DNA from: Haematobia irritans
Lineage: Eukaryota; Arthropoda; Insecta; Diptera; Muscidae
Reading direction: 5' to 3'
DNA length: 64,000 nt
NCBI RefSeq assembly: GCF_050003625.1
Contig: NC_134398.1
Location: 115,916,145 to 115,980,144, forward strand
Shown here: in pieces, positions 33,166-44,848 of the stretch
Layout: each line of letters starts with the position of its first letter
Numbering within the stretch: the stretch's first letter is position 1
Position numbers and translations under genes: made by a program
Notes under the pieces: generated by a model
The model's input: only the letters and a program-made list of their open reading frames with translations
Told to the model about the DNA's origin: nothing
The model's database searches: none

Positions 33166-33549
33166 TTTTTTTTGGCTATGCCCCCCCCAGAGAAAATTTC
33201 TAGCTCCGCCAATGCCCAGCGAAGAAAACAGTATTAGTAAAATGTCATGCCTTATTCTAGTTATTGAACTATTACTAACTGCTTTAAGTTTAGGATTTTT
33301 TTACTGAAGCAAGTAAATTTTATTATTTTAAACAAAAATTTAACTTAATGGAAATAAATTGGCTAAACTAAATTGATGAACATTTTTTCCTTTAGTTCCG
33401 AAGGCACTTTTTTCTTGGTGTATGTATGGGTAAGTCTACAAACAAATACGAATCGATATGGACTTTTGCACGGTACGTAGAGAGCCAGAATTGACATATG
33501 GGGTCGCTTATATGTGGGTTATATACAATTATGAACTTGATATAGACCA

Positions 33550-34640
33550 ATTTTTGTGTGATTGGGGATCTATTTATCTGAGGGCTATATATAACTATAG
33601 ACCGATATGGACCTAGTTAGGCATGGTTGTTAACGGCCATATACCAGTACAATGTACCAAATTTCAACTGACTCGGATGAAATTTGCTCCTCCAAGTGGC
33701 TCAAAAACCAAATCTCGGGATCGGTTTATATGGGGGCTATATATGATTATGGACTGATATGGACCATTTTTGGCATGGTTGTTAAATATCATGTACTAAA
33801 TTCACGTACCAAATTTCAACCGAATCGGATGAATTTTGCTCTTCCAAGGGGCTCCGGAGCTCAAATCTGTGGATCGGTTTATATGGGGTATATATATACG
33901 GACCGATTTCGACCAATTTTTGCATGGGTGTTTGAGGTCATATATTAACACCACATACCAAATTTCAACCGAATCGATTGAATTTTGCTCTTCCACGAGG
34001 CTCCGGAGGTCAAATCTGGGGATCGGTTTATATGGGGGCTATATATAATTATGGACCGATGTAGACCAATTTTTGCAAGGGTGTTAGAGACCATATACTA
34101 ACACCATGTACCAAATTTCAGCCGGATCGGATGAAATTTGCTTCTCTTAGCTCTGCAAGCCAAATCTGGGGATCGGGTTATATGGGGGCTATATATAATT
34201 ATGGACCGATGTAGACCAATTTTTGCAAGGGTGTTAGAGACCATATACCAACACTATATACCAAATTTCAGCCGGATCGGACGAAATTTGTTTCTCTTAG
34301 AGGCTCCGAAAGCCAAATCGGGGGATCGGTTTATATGGGTGCTATATATAATTATGGACCGATTTCGACCACTTTTTGCATGGTTGTTAGAGACCATATA
34401 CGAACACCATGTACCAAATTTCAGCCGGATCGGATGAAATTTGTTTCTCTTAGAGGCTCCGAAAGCCAAATCGGGGGATCGGTTTATATGGGGGCTATAT
34501 ATAATTATGGACCGATGTGGACCAATTTTTGAATGGTTGTTAGAGACCATATACTAACACCATGTACCAAGTTTTAGCCGGATCGGATGAAATTTGCTTC
34601 TCTTACAGGGTCTGAAAGCCAAATTTGGGGGTCCGTTTAT
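33550..34640 (-). repeat. 153-bp array of HINE-A4
   Basis: About seven units with GGATCGGTTTATATGGGGGC at near-153-bp spacing, in minus orientation. Frames open across several units on both strands are an effect of the 51-codon period. Confidence 0.9.
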
Positions 34641-35149
34641 ATGGGGGCTATACGTAAAAGTGGACCGATATGGCCCTTTTGCAATACCATCCGACCTACA
34701 TCAATAACAACTACTTGTGCCAAGTTTCAAGTCGATAGCTGGTTTAGTTCGGAAGTTAGCGTGATTTCAACAGACGGACGGGCGGACATGCTCAGATCGA
34801 CTCAGAATTTCACCACGACCCAAAATATACACGCAAAAAAATAATTCTTTCCTCCCAAACGAAATTTTAGACAAACAAAGTTCGTTTCTCATTTGCTTTT
34901 CGCTGTAAGGAAGTGTATTTGGAAGAAAAGTATATACTTTTTGTGATAAACGTTTATTCTTTTCCAGGATGTAAAAACAATTTCATAAAGACTAGCTCAA
35001 AAAAAAACATTATTTTCTTGCTAATTGCATTGTCCCTCACATCTTTCTCACATCCACGAGGATTTTTAGTTCTTAACACCTTTTCCTGTAATACCAACAA
35101 TGTAGAAGATATTATACGATTTTATAAATTTTTAAAATTTTTTTTTACC

Positions 35150-35228
35150 TTTCGCCTGGACGGAGAATCGAACCGCGGACCATGCACATTGTAAGCCAAC
35201 ACACTAACCACTGAGCTATGTACCTGTT
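35150..35228 (-). other. tRNA-like module of E2 (minus)
   Basis: Minus strand GTACATAGCTCAGTGGTTAG and CGGTTCGATTCTCC. Same type as in E1, with a changed anticodon region. Confidence 0.65.
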
Positions 35229-35335
35229 ATGGTCATCAATAGATAAATATCCATATAAGTTATATTTATATAGCATAGCTTGCGGCGCCCACGAACCGAA
35301 TAAACAAAGTTTATTTAACAGAAACTAACATTTAG

Positions 35336-35413
35336 TTTGGCACCGTGGAGCAGTGGTAGCTACATCCGACTCTCATGCCAAGGGTCGTGGGTTCGATCCC
35401 TGCTTCGGCCAAA
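35336..35413 (+). other. tRNA-like module of E2 (plus)
   Basis: GTGGAGCAGTGGTAGC and GGGTTCGATCCC, followed by TTTTTTTT. One base shorter than E1 in the D-loop. Confidence 0.65.
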
Positions 35414-35826
35414 GTTTTTTTTTTGCTTTTGTTTTTTTTTTTACATATATTCCAGATATATTCGGAAGATTCCGAAAAAATGTTCAACATTACATTGTAC
35501 TATATTAAATATTGAACTGTAAAATGTGTCTTATTAAAGACCTAAAGTCAGAAAAGAACAGTGTTTGATATAAACGAAATGGACTGTGTTGTTATTTCAA
35601 AAATAACTTTTTTTATTGAAAAAATAAAAATTTTGTAACAAACGAATTTTTTTGGTGATAAAAGTTTAAAATTTTCGAAGCAATTCAAAAAACTCTAACA
35701 AAAGAAAAACGTTTTCGGTACACGTTTTCCAAACGTTTTTTTTTCTTTGCGTGTATATACTTTATGGGGTCTTAGAGCAATATTTCGATGTGTTACAAAC
35801 GGAATGACAAAGTTGGAGTGTATAAA

Positions 35827-37373
35827 AATAGCCAAAAAAAGCGCTAATAATTTTTTTTCAAAAGCCACATTTTTGATTGAAATTACATTAAAAAATTAAA
35901 AACTTTATTTCGCTTAAAATTCATATTAATAAATTCTATTCCTTTTAATGGTACTGAGAATAAAAAGTGAACGGTTTGAAAATGAACTACCTCGTGCAAA
36001 AATTTAACTGAATTCCACTCCACTTTTTGAGTTTTCCACAATTCTTTGTTAGAACAAGAAAAAGTAATGACCTGACTTTTTAACTATAATTTTCGAAATT
36101 ACACCGATTACTCATGGGAGAAAAAATTAACTAAAAGTAAAAAACAAAATCATTGGTGCCAAATCATGATAATTTTAACCATACGGTAGTTCATTCTTCA
36201 TTCTCTCATTTTTGGGTATCATACGAACATTTTCTTTGGCTTTAGTTCACATGTGTACGGCCATTGAACTTTATACCCACAATTAATTTAAAAAAATTTT
36301 TGAGACATATCAAAATAAGTTAAATTTACCATTAATTTAATTACTGTCTGTTTTTTGTTTACTTTTGTGAGACTATGACAAAATTTAAGTCATATTAGCT
36401 CCGTTCACGTGACTGATAAATTTTAATAATTAAAACAAAATTTTACTGGAAATCATTCGTTTACTAAAAACAAGCAGAAAAAAATTGAGATGTAGAGAAG
36501 TTGCAAGAAGCGGTGCAAAATTGGCGCAGAAACAATGAATGGGCTTGTCATAGAACGGATGTCCACCATTTCAAAAGCCGTTGCTATGAATTTTCTTCTC
36601 ACTTCTTAAGGTGTGATTCGAATTAACTGTTTTATATGTGAATTAAAAATAATTGTGATAGTTTGCCAAATAAAGAATTTTTTATACTTTTTATGATTTT
36701 TAATGCTACACAGGAAATTCTTTTAATTATTATTTTTTTTTAATTTTAGGAATTATTTTTAATAGGTAATTTTTACTTTTTTGTTTCAAATAGGTTGAAA
36801 ACATAGTAAGAATTAATAAAATGGTGCAAATTATTGAATATTTGTTGAAAAAAAATGCCAAATCTATTCCAGAAAAACTGCGAATTTTTGCAAATATTTG
36901 AAGTCAAACGTTTCAGACAAGTATTGGAATACTTTTAATAAGTTAATGGCAGATTGGGAAACGACTACATTTTTACTAATTTTACCAAAGAGAGTAAGAC
37001 CCATTCATTATTTCCTTAATATTTTCTTGCATACAAAACAATTTACATCTACTTTTTTAACTTGAGAATATTATAATAACATAAGATAGCGTAAAAAGGA
37101 CACTATAAAAGAGTCGACAAATTTTCAAAAAGGTGTATTTGTTATACAAATGTGACACATGGCGGCGGAAATCATTGCAAATGTTTAAATTAACCTTTGA
37201 AATATGTAGAAAACATTAAAATGTTTGTCCATATTTTAATAGAAATATGTCGACAATGAAAATGGCTATAAACCGCTAAAAGGACCATGAAACAAGCCAG
37301 AAAAAAGCTAAATGCTAAACGACTTTTAAAAAAAGCTAGATCTAGCGGGCTAAAAGCCAAATTGGCAACGCTG
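35827..37373. other. interior of the outer hAT-like element, no gene seen
   Basis: A/T-rich, no recognisable transposase. Near the right end the words AAAAAAAGCTAGATCTAGCG and GGCTAAAAGCC are palindromic, a common subterminal feature. Confidence 0.4.
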
Positions 37374-37381
37374 TTACGGAG

Positions 37382-37699
37382 GATAATGGACTTTCGTAAT
37401 CACAGAAAAATATATATTTTTTTGGTTTCACTAACAAACTAAATTGATCCATTTTAATAAAATATACGTAGAACCAATATCCAGTATGATTGTTGTAATC
37501 GCACAGCAGCAATCATATACATCTGAAAATTGAAACACATTAGTTAGATTTCTCTGAAAGCAGGTCATATTGGAAGTTGGCAGAAGATGGACACATTTGC
37601 TGATATTGGGCCCCTATAACCCTGACTTTACGCTAATATGCGTTAAGGCAAATTTATTCACAAGAATATACTGTGATTCGGATGTACCCTTCACCATGG
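37382..37699. other. no gene seen
   Basis: Unassigned spacer. Confidence 0.3.
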
Positions 37700-39136
37700 A
37701 TCTTAAAACTGCTTAACGCTTAACACTATAGTTCTTGATGGGTGTATCTAGCGTGATTTCAACAGACGGATGGATATCGCTAGATCCACTTAGAATTTCA
37801 CCAAGACCCAGAAAAAATACATACATTAAGGAGTCTGAGACCAATATTTATTACAAACGTATTTTACCATTCTTTGACAATATTGGAATTTTTATGGTTA
37901 AATTTTTTTTAGAACCAAACCATAAAGATTAGAGGCAATCGTTTGAATGTTTAACATAAATGCGGCTTTATTTGATCTTAAAAAAATAATTTACATTAAA
38001 GGGGAATTTCGTTTGTCTAAATTTTCGTTGCGGAGGAAAATGTTTTTTCTTTGGGTGTACAAAGACAAACTTTGTGCCAAATTTCGTAGGCGTGCTATAA
38101 TCATTTCGGTTTCACATACACTCAAAAAAAAGTTTACTTGGATTCAAAGATTTTGATCTTCCCTTAAGGATTTTGGCATTGATTCCGAGCCAAAGATGCG
38201 GCTTCTTTAAATTAAAGAAAATTTTTAGCGACCTATCTGGCTTAAAATCTAGTATCAATAAAATTAAAATTAGGATAGAGAACTCATTTATCAAATTTTC
38301 ATTCTCTTTTCGCGGTTTATTAATAAAGGTGCTCAGGTACAAACAAATGCCAGTTTAAAAATCCAAATTATAACGGATACTTCAAAGTAAAGAAATATTT
38401 TCTGAATTCCCAAAAAAACTTTAAACCAAAGACGCTAAATCCTCAAACTAAATCTTAGCCTATATTTGATGCGTTTTTATCTTAAATCTAAATTTTCAAT
38501 ATTTCAGTTAATTTAAGGACAATTTCTTTAAATCAAAAATGTGTTTCTTTACCTCAAGGAAAATTTGCCTTAGTTCATAGACATGCGACTTTAACGCAGG
38601 GACGCAAATTTACAAAACTTGTGTCCTAAATTTAAAGAGAAAAAAATTTTGAAACAAAGCTTATAAACTTTATTTTAATTTAAATTTCATTATTTTAAAG
38701 AAATTTGTCCTTAATATTTTGTAAATTTCGCATCCCAAAATGTAGGTTACGTAATCTTTAATATCACGTAAATATTTTTTCAGTGTAACCATCGAGGTTA
38801 TATATAAATCTAAATTAACGTATTGTGTATGCCCAAACTTTGGGACAAATTCCAACTTTTGCCATGACAATTGTCACAGTTTAACAATTTGAAAAAGCGT
38901 TGCATTCAGACGTATTTCAAATACTTGTTTCTCTGAAAAAAACTGCAAATTACTTTTGAATAAAATTTTCAAATTATTATCAAAACTTCTAAAATTCTTT
39001 AATATGTCGTTTTCATGCCTTTGGATGTTAAAAAAATAGTTTGAAGTCAAATCTGAGTAAGTATTTCTGACACGTGAGCACCTATGGTTCCACACGGCAA
39101 GATAAAGTTAATACTCCCACCATTCGATGGTGGAGG
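37700..39136 (-). mobile_element. HINE-A remnant split by about 1.2 kb
   Basis: 37740-37861 carries TAGCGTGATTTCAACAGACG, CACTTAGAATTTCACCAAGACC and TATTACAAACG. The expected continuation (AGATAAAGTTAATACTCCCACC, ATTCGATGGTGGAGGATATA) is found only at 39095-39136. The intervening 1.2 kb includes the MITE below plus unassigned DNA, so at least one more insertion lies here, ends unresolved. Confidence 0.6.
38118..38785. mobile_element. MITE, TA-flanked
   Basis: Ends CACTCAAAAAAAAGTTTAC and, on the minus strand, CACTGAAAAAATATTTACGT, each next to TA. The interior repeats TTAAATTTA-like words and has no gene. Related to the fragment at 8780-9069. Confidence 0.65.
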
Positions 39137-39289
39137 ATATATAGAATGCTTATTTAGAGCATTAAATTAATGTAATAATTAATCAGTAATGTATTTTGTC
39201 TTTGCAAAAAGAGTTATCTGGCAAAAAAAAATGATTTTGGACATTTACGAGGGCGGTTCGGAAACTCCTTAGCGTATCAATGAAAGAGA

Positions 39290-40022
39290 ATAGTTAGTTT
39301 TTCAACAATATTTTTATTTTTCAATATAATCTCCTGAAACTTCAATACATTTAGTCCAACGCTTTTCTAGCAATTCTATCCCTTGATCAAAATAGTTTTC
39401 CTCAAGGTCTTAAAACAGTGGTTTACAACTGTAATTGCATCTTCATTTGAGGTAAAACGCTTGCCAGCAAGGAATTTTTTTAAATTTGGGAACAAGTAAA
39501 AGTCACTTGGAACTAAATCAGGAGAATAAGGTGGGTGGTCAAGCAACTCGTACTTTAATTTGTTGATTTAAGCAATTGTTAAAACACTCTTGTTCGCAGG
39601 TGCGTTGCCTTGATGGAAAATTATTTTCTTGTGTTGTAAGCCAGGACGTTTTTCTTGAATTTGTACATTTAATTGATTCAAAAGGTTGCAATAGTACTCT
39701 GAATTTATTGTTTTACCCTTTTGCAGATAGGCAATAAATAAAATACCTTTGAAGTCCTAAAAATCCGTTGCCATAACCTTACCAGCCGATTGAATTGTTT
39801 TTGCCTTCTTTTCGGGCACTTCCTCCAGCTTCAGTCCATCGTTTGGATTGTTCTTTTGTCTCTGGAGTATTGTGGTGGATCCATGTCTCATCAACAGTTA
39901 TGAAACGATGCTTAAAATCCATTTTATTTCGCTTAAAACGATCCAAACAAGCTTGAGAAATGTTCATTCTTATGCGTTTTTGATCGACTGTTAACAAATG
40001 CGGTACCCATCTTGCAGAAAGC
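39290..40022 (-). pseudogene. mariner transposase, C-terminal two-thirds, damaged
   Basis: The minus strand encodes KLSARWVPHLLTVDQKRIRM, then FITVDETWIHH (first catalytic Asp). After a frameshift near 39790 it encodes KIIFHQGNAPANKS, where the second Asp of the usual HQDNAP motif is Gly. PPYSPDLVPSDFYLF (third Asp, DD34D type) is still readable near 39500-39540, followed by KKFLAGKRF. At least one frameshift and the Asp-to-Gly change make it inactive. The WVPHLLT and PPYSPDL blocks are diagnostic of mariner. Confidence 0.88.
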
Positions 40023-40176
40023 TTTTTCATCTGTAGGTTAGGTTAGGTTAGGTTAAAGTGGCAGCCCGATTAAGATTCAGGCTCACTTAGACTATTCAGT
40101 CCATTGTGATACCACATTAACTAAAAGTACATATTACATATGGGCACTTCTAGTTTTAACCGCTGAACCTTCTTGA

Positions 40177-40546
40177 TTATTTTTCTTTGTTGAACCAACC
40201 AGATTGTTCCAAAAATATTAGCAGACTGCTTAAGTTAACGTTTTCCAGATCCGCCAGTAATCTGAAGCTATATGCTCCTAAAAGTTGCTTGCGCTTTACA
40301 CAAAATGCAGGACACTCACACAAGAGGTATTTAATTGATTCTTTTTCCTCCGCATCATGATAGCTCATACAATAGTCATTATACTTCGCGCCAATAGTTT
40401 TTGCAAAATCTCCTATCAGGCAGCGACCCGTTATAGCAGCTATCAGGAGTGATACCTGACGTCTCGAGAACATTAGCATATCTAGTGTGCGGTTTAAGTT
40501 GAAATGGGGCCATATTTGCTTGGTGTCGTTACAACCCTTGCAATTC
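40177..40546 (-). pseudogene. LINE ORF2 C-terminal Cys/His tail
   Basis: Continues ORF2 after an in-frame TGA that replaces the Trp codon present in copy L1. Encodes ENCKGCNDTKQIWP, LDMLMFSRRQVSLLIAAITG, and CMSYHDAEEKESIKYLLCEC followed by PAFC. The C-x(n)-C-x-CP pattern is the zinc-knuckle-like tail of many LINE ORF2 proteins, thought to bind the RNA. It ends at a stop at 40177. Confidence 0.8.
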
Positions 40547-40548
40547 TC

Positions 40549-42378
40549 TCATCGAACATTTGCCATCATAACAGCCTTCTCACGCAGCATGAGCTTGCAG
40601 GTAGCTAGGGGCATACCAACAAATTCTAGTTCCCCTGGAATATGTAAGGTAGTCCCTAGCCTTGCCAACTCATCCGCTTCGCAGTTCCCCGGAATGTTCC
40701 TATGGCCAGGCGCCCATATTAGGTGAATATTGTACTGCTCAGCCATCTCATTGAGAGATTTGCGGCAATCGATGGCCGTTTTCGAGTTGAGGAACACAGA
40801 GTCCAAGGATTTTATTGCAGGTTGACTGTCTGAGTATATATTAATGCCCACATTTTTTGGAACATTACTTCTCAGCCAATTCGCCACCTCTCTTATTGCT
40901 AATATTTCAGCCTGAAAAACACTACAGTGATTAGGTAATCTTTTCGCTATTTGAAGTTCCAGATCATTAGAATATACTCCGAAACCCACTTGTCCATCCA
41001 ATTTGGAGCCATCAGTGTAGAAATCTATATATTCTTTATTCCCCGGGGTATGTGTGCACCACGCCTCACTGTTGGGGATTAGAGTCTCAAACTTTTTGTC
41101 GAAAAGTGGACTCGCCAAAGTGTAATCCACTACGTTAGTCACATCTGACATTATTTTGAGGACAGAACTGTGACCGTAACCATTTTCCGACCACAGCGAT
41201 AGTTCGCGCAACCGCACAGCCGTTGTTGCAGCTGACTGTTTGGCCAAAATGTCTAAAGGCAATAGATGCATCATGACATTAAGGGAATTTGTTCCCGTCT
41301 TGCTGAATGCGCCTGAAATACACAAACACGCCATACGCTGAACTTTATCTAAACCAGTCGGTTTCTGAAGTGCCGGCCACCAGACTACAACACCATATAG
41401 CATTATAGGTCTAACCACTGCCGTGTATAGCCAATGCACAATTTTTGGTTTTAGTCCCCACTTTTTTCCTATTGCCTTTTTGCACGAGTACAAAGCTACA
41501 GTTGCCTTCCTCGCCCTTTCTTCAATATTAAGCTTAAAGTTCAGCTTCCTGTCAAAAATAACGCCAAGGTATTTTGCACAATCACCAAAGGGAATTTCAA
41601 TACCCCCTAAGGAAATAGGCCTAACCGTGGGAGTTTTGCGATCTTTGCAGTACATGACTAATTCTGTCTTTGCAGGATTTACCCCAAGACCATTGTCTTT
41701 CGCCCATTGTTCAGTCATCCGGAGGGCCCTCTGAATAATATCTCTGATTGTGGATGGGAATTTTCCCCTGACTGCCAGAGCTACATCATCTGTGTATGCC
41801 ACCACTTTTATCCTTTCTTTTTCTAGAGTAACCAGAAGGCTATTTATAGCAACATTCCAAAGAAGAGGTGATAGAACTCCTCCTTGGGGAGTGCCTCTGT
41901 TCACATACTTTTGTATGTTTGCTTGTCCTAGTGTGGCTGAAATACGTCTCTTCATTAGCAGTTCGTCTAACAGCCTGAGTATACATGGATCAACATTCAG
42001 AGTTGTCAGTCCATTTAATATCGAGCTCGGATGGACATTATTGAACGCCCCTTCGATGTCTAGAAACGCCACGATTGTGTATTCTTTGACAGATAGTGAG
42101 CTTTCAATAAAGCTGACTAGTTCATGTAGTGCGGTCTCAGTAGACCTGCCCTTCGAGTATGCATGCTGTCGTTTCGAGAACAAACTTGAATCGATGCTAG
42201 TTCTAAGATAAATATCTATCATCCTCTCCAGAGTCTTAAGTAGGAATGAGGATAAGCTGATTGGTCGGAAATCCTTCGCCCTCGAGTGAGAGGCTTTTCC
42301 CGCTTTAGGTATGAAAACGACTTTTGTTTCCCTCCGCCGGAGTAATTCCATCAGGTCCAGGGGATTTGAATGGTCCAA
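40549..42378 (-). pseudogene. LINE ORF2: reverse transcriptase and RNase H
   Basis: 609 codons are open. RT landmarks: KVVFIPKAGK (residues 19-28), FRPISLSSFLLKTLER, AFLDIEGAFNNV (motif A, Asp107), RGTPQGGVLSPLLWN (motif B, 161-175) and VVAYTDDVALAV (motif C, 195-198). Copy L1 has the usual YADD where this has YTDD. Then AKYLGVIFDRKLNF and the RNase H: YTDGSKLDG (Asp456), FQAEILAIRE (Glu491), IYSDSQPA (Asp517) and CEADELARLG (Asp569), all four catalytic residues present. The apparent Met start is not real: the upstream RT fingers and linker are deleted and the frame joins the endonuclease frame with a shift near 42330. Confidence 0.92.
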
Positions 42379-43693
42379 AGCTATTTAGCGCCCATCTTAT
42401 TCTAGTTTCCGATACAATGTCCTCGACAGGAAACGACCGCTTAGCAACTGTGGCACCGGCAGTACATGGTTCAACCGTCTGATTTCCAGGAAAATGTGTG
42501 CCCAATAGTACCTCCAGCGTCTCCTCACTGGACGTTGTCCAATTGCCCTCCGATGTTTTAATGAAACCTGGAGCGGAGTTGGTGGATGCTAGAACCTTCC
42601 GTAGTCTGGAAGCCTCGGACGTATTCTCAATACTGCTGCAGTAAGCATTCCAAGAGTTATGCTGAGCCTTTCTCAGTTCTCGCTTGTATCCTCTCAGATT
42701 CTTCTTGTAAGCGTCCCAGTCCTCAGGGGCTCTGGTGGACTTTGCCTTGTTAAAGAGCTTCCTGCAGGATTTCCTCATATTACTTATTTCCGTAGACCAC
42801 CATGGTGGTCGATGTTTCCCCCTTGGCTGTCCTCTAGGGCATGCAGCTTTCAGTGAGATGTTGAAGGCCTTAGTAATCCGCTCCACTGCGTGTTCGATAT
42901 CTTGCACATTTCTCATATTTGTCTCTGTTATTTCCGGTATCATCATATTGAACGATTCCCTATACCTATTCCAGTCAGCTTTCCTAACATTTGGCGGAAA
43001 TATGATCTTGGTGATATGAACATCAAATTTGAAACTGATGTAGCGATGATCTGAGAAGCTGTGTTCACTTAAAACCTGCCACTCAGATATCATTTCATTC
43101 AGTTCTTGCGAGGCCAAGGTGATGTCCAAAACCTCTTGCCTGTTTTTAGTGACAAAGGTTGGGACATCTCCCTTGTTGCAAACTACCAGATTAGTACGCA
43201 AAATAAACTCTATTAGCGACTCTCCCCTTGCATTAGTATCACTACTTCCCCATATACTATGATGTGCATTCGCATCGCATCCCATAATGAGTTTCGTCTT
43301 TGTTTTCAGTGACTCCTCCACTAAGGTCTTAACGGCATATGGAGGCATCTCCCTGTCATGTCCCATGTAGACCGAAGATACCCAATATTTGCATTTGGCT
43401 ATTTCTAAACTTGCAACGACAGTGTCTGTATTGCACATTGAAGGAAGCAGAAACAAGTTGAGCTCGTTTTTAGCCATTATACAGGCTCGATTTACATCAT
43501 TACCAGTATACTGCAATAGTTTGAACCCCGGAGTACTTAATTCACATATTTTGTTTTTATAAACATATGGTTCTTGAATAAGAACTATATCTATGTCCCC
43601 TTTCATCAGGAGAACTTTTAAGGCAGCACATGCAGCCTTACAATGATGAAGATTTATCTGGAGGATCCGTAGGACCATCGAGATTTTCAACAA
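42305..43693 (-). pseudogene. LINE ORF2: endonuclease domain
   Basis: 462 codons open. An apurinic-type endonuclease/exonuclease/phosphatase domain fills residues 7-220: LRILQINLHHCKAA, VLIQEPYV (Glu41), MGCDANAHHSIWGSS (Asp140, Asn142) and SFSDHRYISF (SDH at 214-216). It nicks the target to prime reverse transcription. A linker follows with the GPFKSPGPDGI motif that normally leads into the RT, but about 35 codons before KVVFIPKAGK are missing and the frame shifts, so endonuclease and RT are uncoupled. The Met at 43693 overlaps the 3' part of ORF1 by about 55 bp, a normal arrangement for LINEs. Confidence 0.9.
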
Positions 43694-44848
43694 CCGTCAC
43701 ATCAGCCACTTCAATCGAGTCATCAAGAATGTCCTCTTCAGAGATATCGGTGACTCTCGCAATAACCATAGGTTCAACTTTGGTGAGATCTGAGGCAATA
43801 GAAGCCTCCTCACGCATACGGTATCTATCCATGTCTTCAAATGTCTTGGTATCCCCCTCGACTTCGCAAGAGGATCCGCTTACTTCTGATTCAGACAGAG
43901 GCTTGTCCATTTCTGAATCCTTTAGCTGATCGTTTTTATACACCTTCATTTGGATATAATGAAAGCCATAACATACACGGCCCTGGGACTTTGCTAGATG
44001 TGGCAAAACACTGCATGCCGTCTTGGCCCATCCACTTCATCCAAACGGCCAACCTTCCAATCAGCTGTTGGAAGATCTGGATTGCATTGTTTCAGTCTAT
44101 TTAAAATAGATTCAGGGTCAGGAGGGTTTGCAGGTATCCACGCATGTGCTCTTGGTCTAGCCGGTATGTCTTTCTTCTCGACTAACTCTAGAGCAGCTCC
44201 TTCCCAAACTTCACCAATTAGTATCAGAGCAGCTTTAAAACATTCTATAGACCTCTGGTCCTCAAATGCGACTAGCTTAAATCGTCCTTGATACCAACCA
44301 GCCTCTTGGTGTCGAGGATCTGGGCCGGGAAACTTTTCCAGCACCTGTGAGTAGACGCCAGACAAAGCATTCTCAATTTCCCCCCATTTTTGCTTTGGAA
44401 CCATACCGTCCAATGCTCCTTTATTTATGATAGCCATCACAAGGCTGTCTTTAGCAACTGAGGCAAACGATCGTTGATCCCTTTTGGAGGATGGCAGCTC
44501 ATCCGGTGATCGTTCCCTTTTTCCAGCCTCAAGAATTCCTTGAGCCCATTTTAAGGAATCGCTTTGTTTAGCCGACAACGTGCTTCGGTCGACTGATCCT
44601 AATTTCTTTAGGATAAACAAAGCATTTCTGCGTTCTTTGAATCTCTTTCGTGAGGGATTACCTCCTTTTGATGCCGTTACCTTGGAAAAGGTCCGACTTG
44701 TCAAATTGTCGCCACCTGTCGACCCGTCTACAGGTCGACTAATTGGGCCTAACTCTTGGTCATTGCCCAAATTTATAACTCCAGTAGATACCCGTCCACT
44801 GGGCCCTGAAGTTAGCAACCCAGTGGATGTCTTTGAATTTCTCTGCAT
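43638..44848 (-). pseudogene. LINE ORF1 (Gag-like), one frameshift
   Basis: Two frames join near 44000. The upstream part (43994-44848, 284 codons) begins MQRNSKTSTGLL and holds a basic, low-complexity N-terminus (SRKRFKERRNALFILKKLG), then a globular part: SFASVAKDSLVMAIINKGAL, WGEIENALSG, WYQGRFKLVAFEDQRSIECF, KKDIPARPRAHAWIP, and VDGPRRHAVF. The downstream part (43638-44006) resumes LAKSQGRVCYGFHYIQMKVY and ends in an acidic tail. The RP--HAWIP and YGF--I--KVY blocks resemble, from memory, the ORF1 type seen in LOA/Bilbo-like elements (DUF4780); this assignment is moderate. There is no CCHC knuckle. Its role would be RNA packaging. Confidence 0.75.

Larger units (their letters stand above)
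30462..33214. mobile_element. hAT-like element with perfect 8-bp duplication
   Basis: The octamer CCCAGCGA occurs at 30454-30461 and again at 33215-33222. Ends are CATTGGCGTAGCTAGGGGGG and, on the minus strand, CATTGGCGGAGCTAGAAATT, followed by G-runs with the palindrome-like GGGGGGCTATGCCCCCC. These are hAT hallmarks. No transposase frame is seen; 1.7 kb of it is the inserted HINE-C. Confidence 0.85.
29282..33420. mobile_element. TA-flanked inverted-repeat element inside HINE-A4
   Basis: Starts CACCCAGAAAAAAGTGACC and, on the minus strand, CACCAAGAAAAAAGTGCC, flanked by TA. The inverted homology continues loosely (CTTNNNAACTAAA) further in. Comparison with the unbroken HINE-A at 51835 shows a clean insertion. 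Its own DNA (29282-30461, 33215-33420) is A/T-rich without a recognisable frame. The rest is the hAT below. Confidence 0.75.
34830..35753 (+). mobile_element. family E element inserted in HINE-A4 (copy E2)
   Basis: The insertion point is in the CCCAGAATATATATACTTT segment of HINE-A; removing the element with one TA restores CCCAAAATATATATACTTT. Ends CACGCAAAAAAATAATTC and minus-strand CACGCAAAGAAAAAAAACG as in E1. It is highly similar to E1 throughout, including both tRNA-like modules (35150-35228 minus, 35336-35413 plus). Confidence 0.85.
29089..35826 (-). mobile_element. HINE-A split by two later insertions (copy A4)
   Basis: The 3' end (minus ACTTGTT, GGCCGAA palindrome, CTCCACCATGGATTGCGTAG) lies at 29089-29281. 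The body resumes at 33421 with GTATGGGTAAGTCTACAAA, which follows the same bases in the uninterrupted copies at 51839 and 59150. The 153-bp array runs to about 34640 and the TATATA segment is split by E2 at 34830. The 5' terminus is short: AAAGTTGGAGTGTATAAAAA lacks about 20 bp of the usual CCCCCATCCTATGG. Confidence 0.85.
29020..37373. mobile_element. outer hAT-like element of a five-level nest
   Basis: The left end CAGCATTGCCAAAATTG and the minus-strand right end CAGCGTTGCCAATTTGG are inverted and hAT-like. Flanking octamers TTGCGAAA and TTACGGAG agree at 5 of 8 positions and differ only by transitions, as an aged 8-bp duplication would. Without its guests the element would be about 1.6 kb; its own DNA is 29020-29088 and 35827-37373, which has no transposase frame I recognise. 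HINE-A4 and everything in it was inserted near its left end. Confidence 0.6.

Noticed and set aside
40037..40060. Telomeric TTAGG tract
   Set aside because: It is the 3' tail of a LINE and repeats at another LINE scrap (51220).
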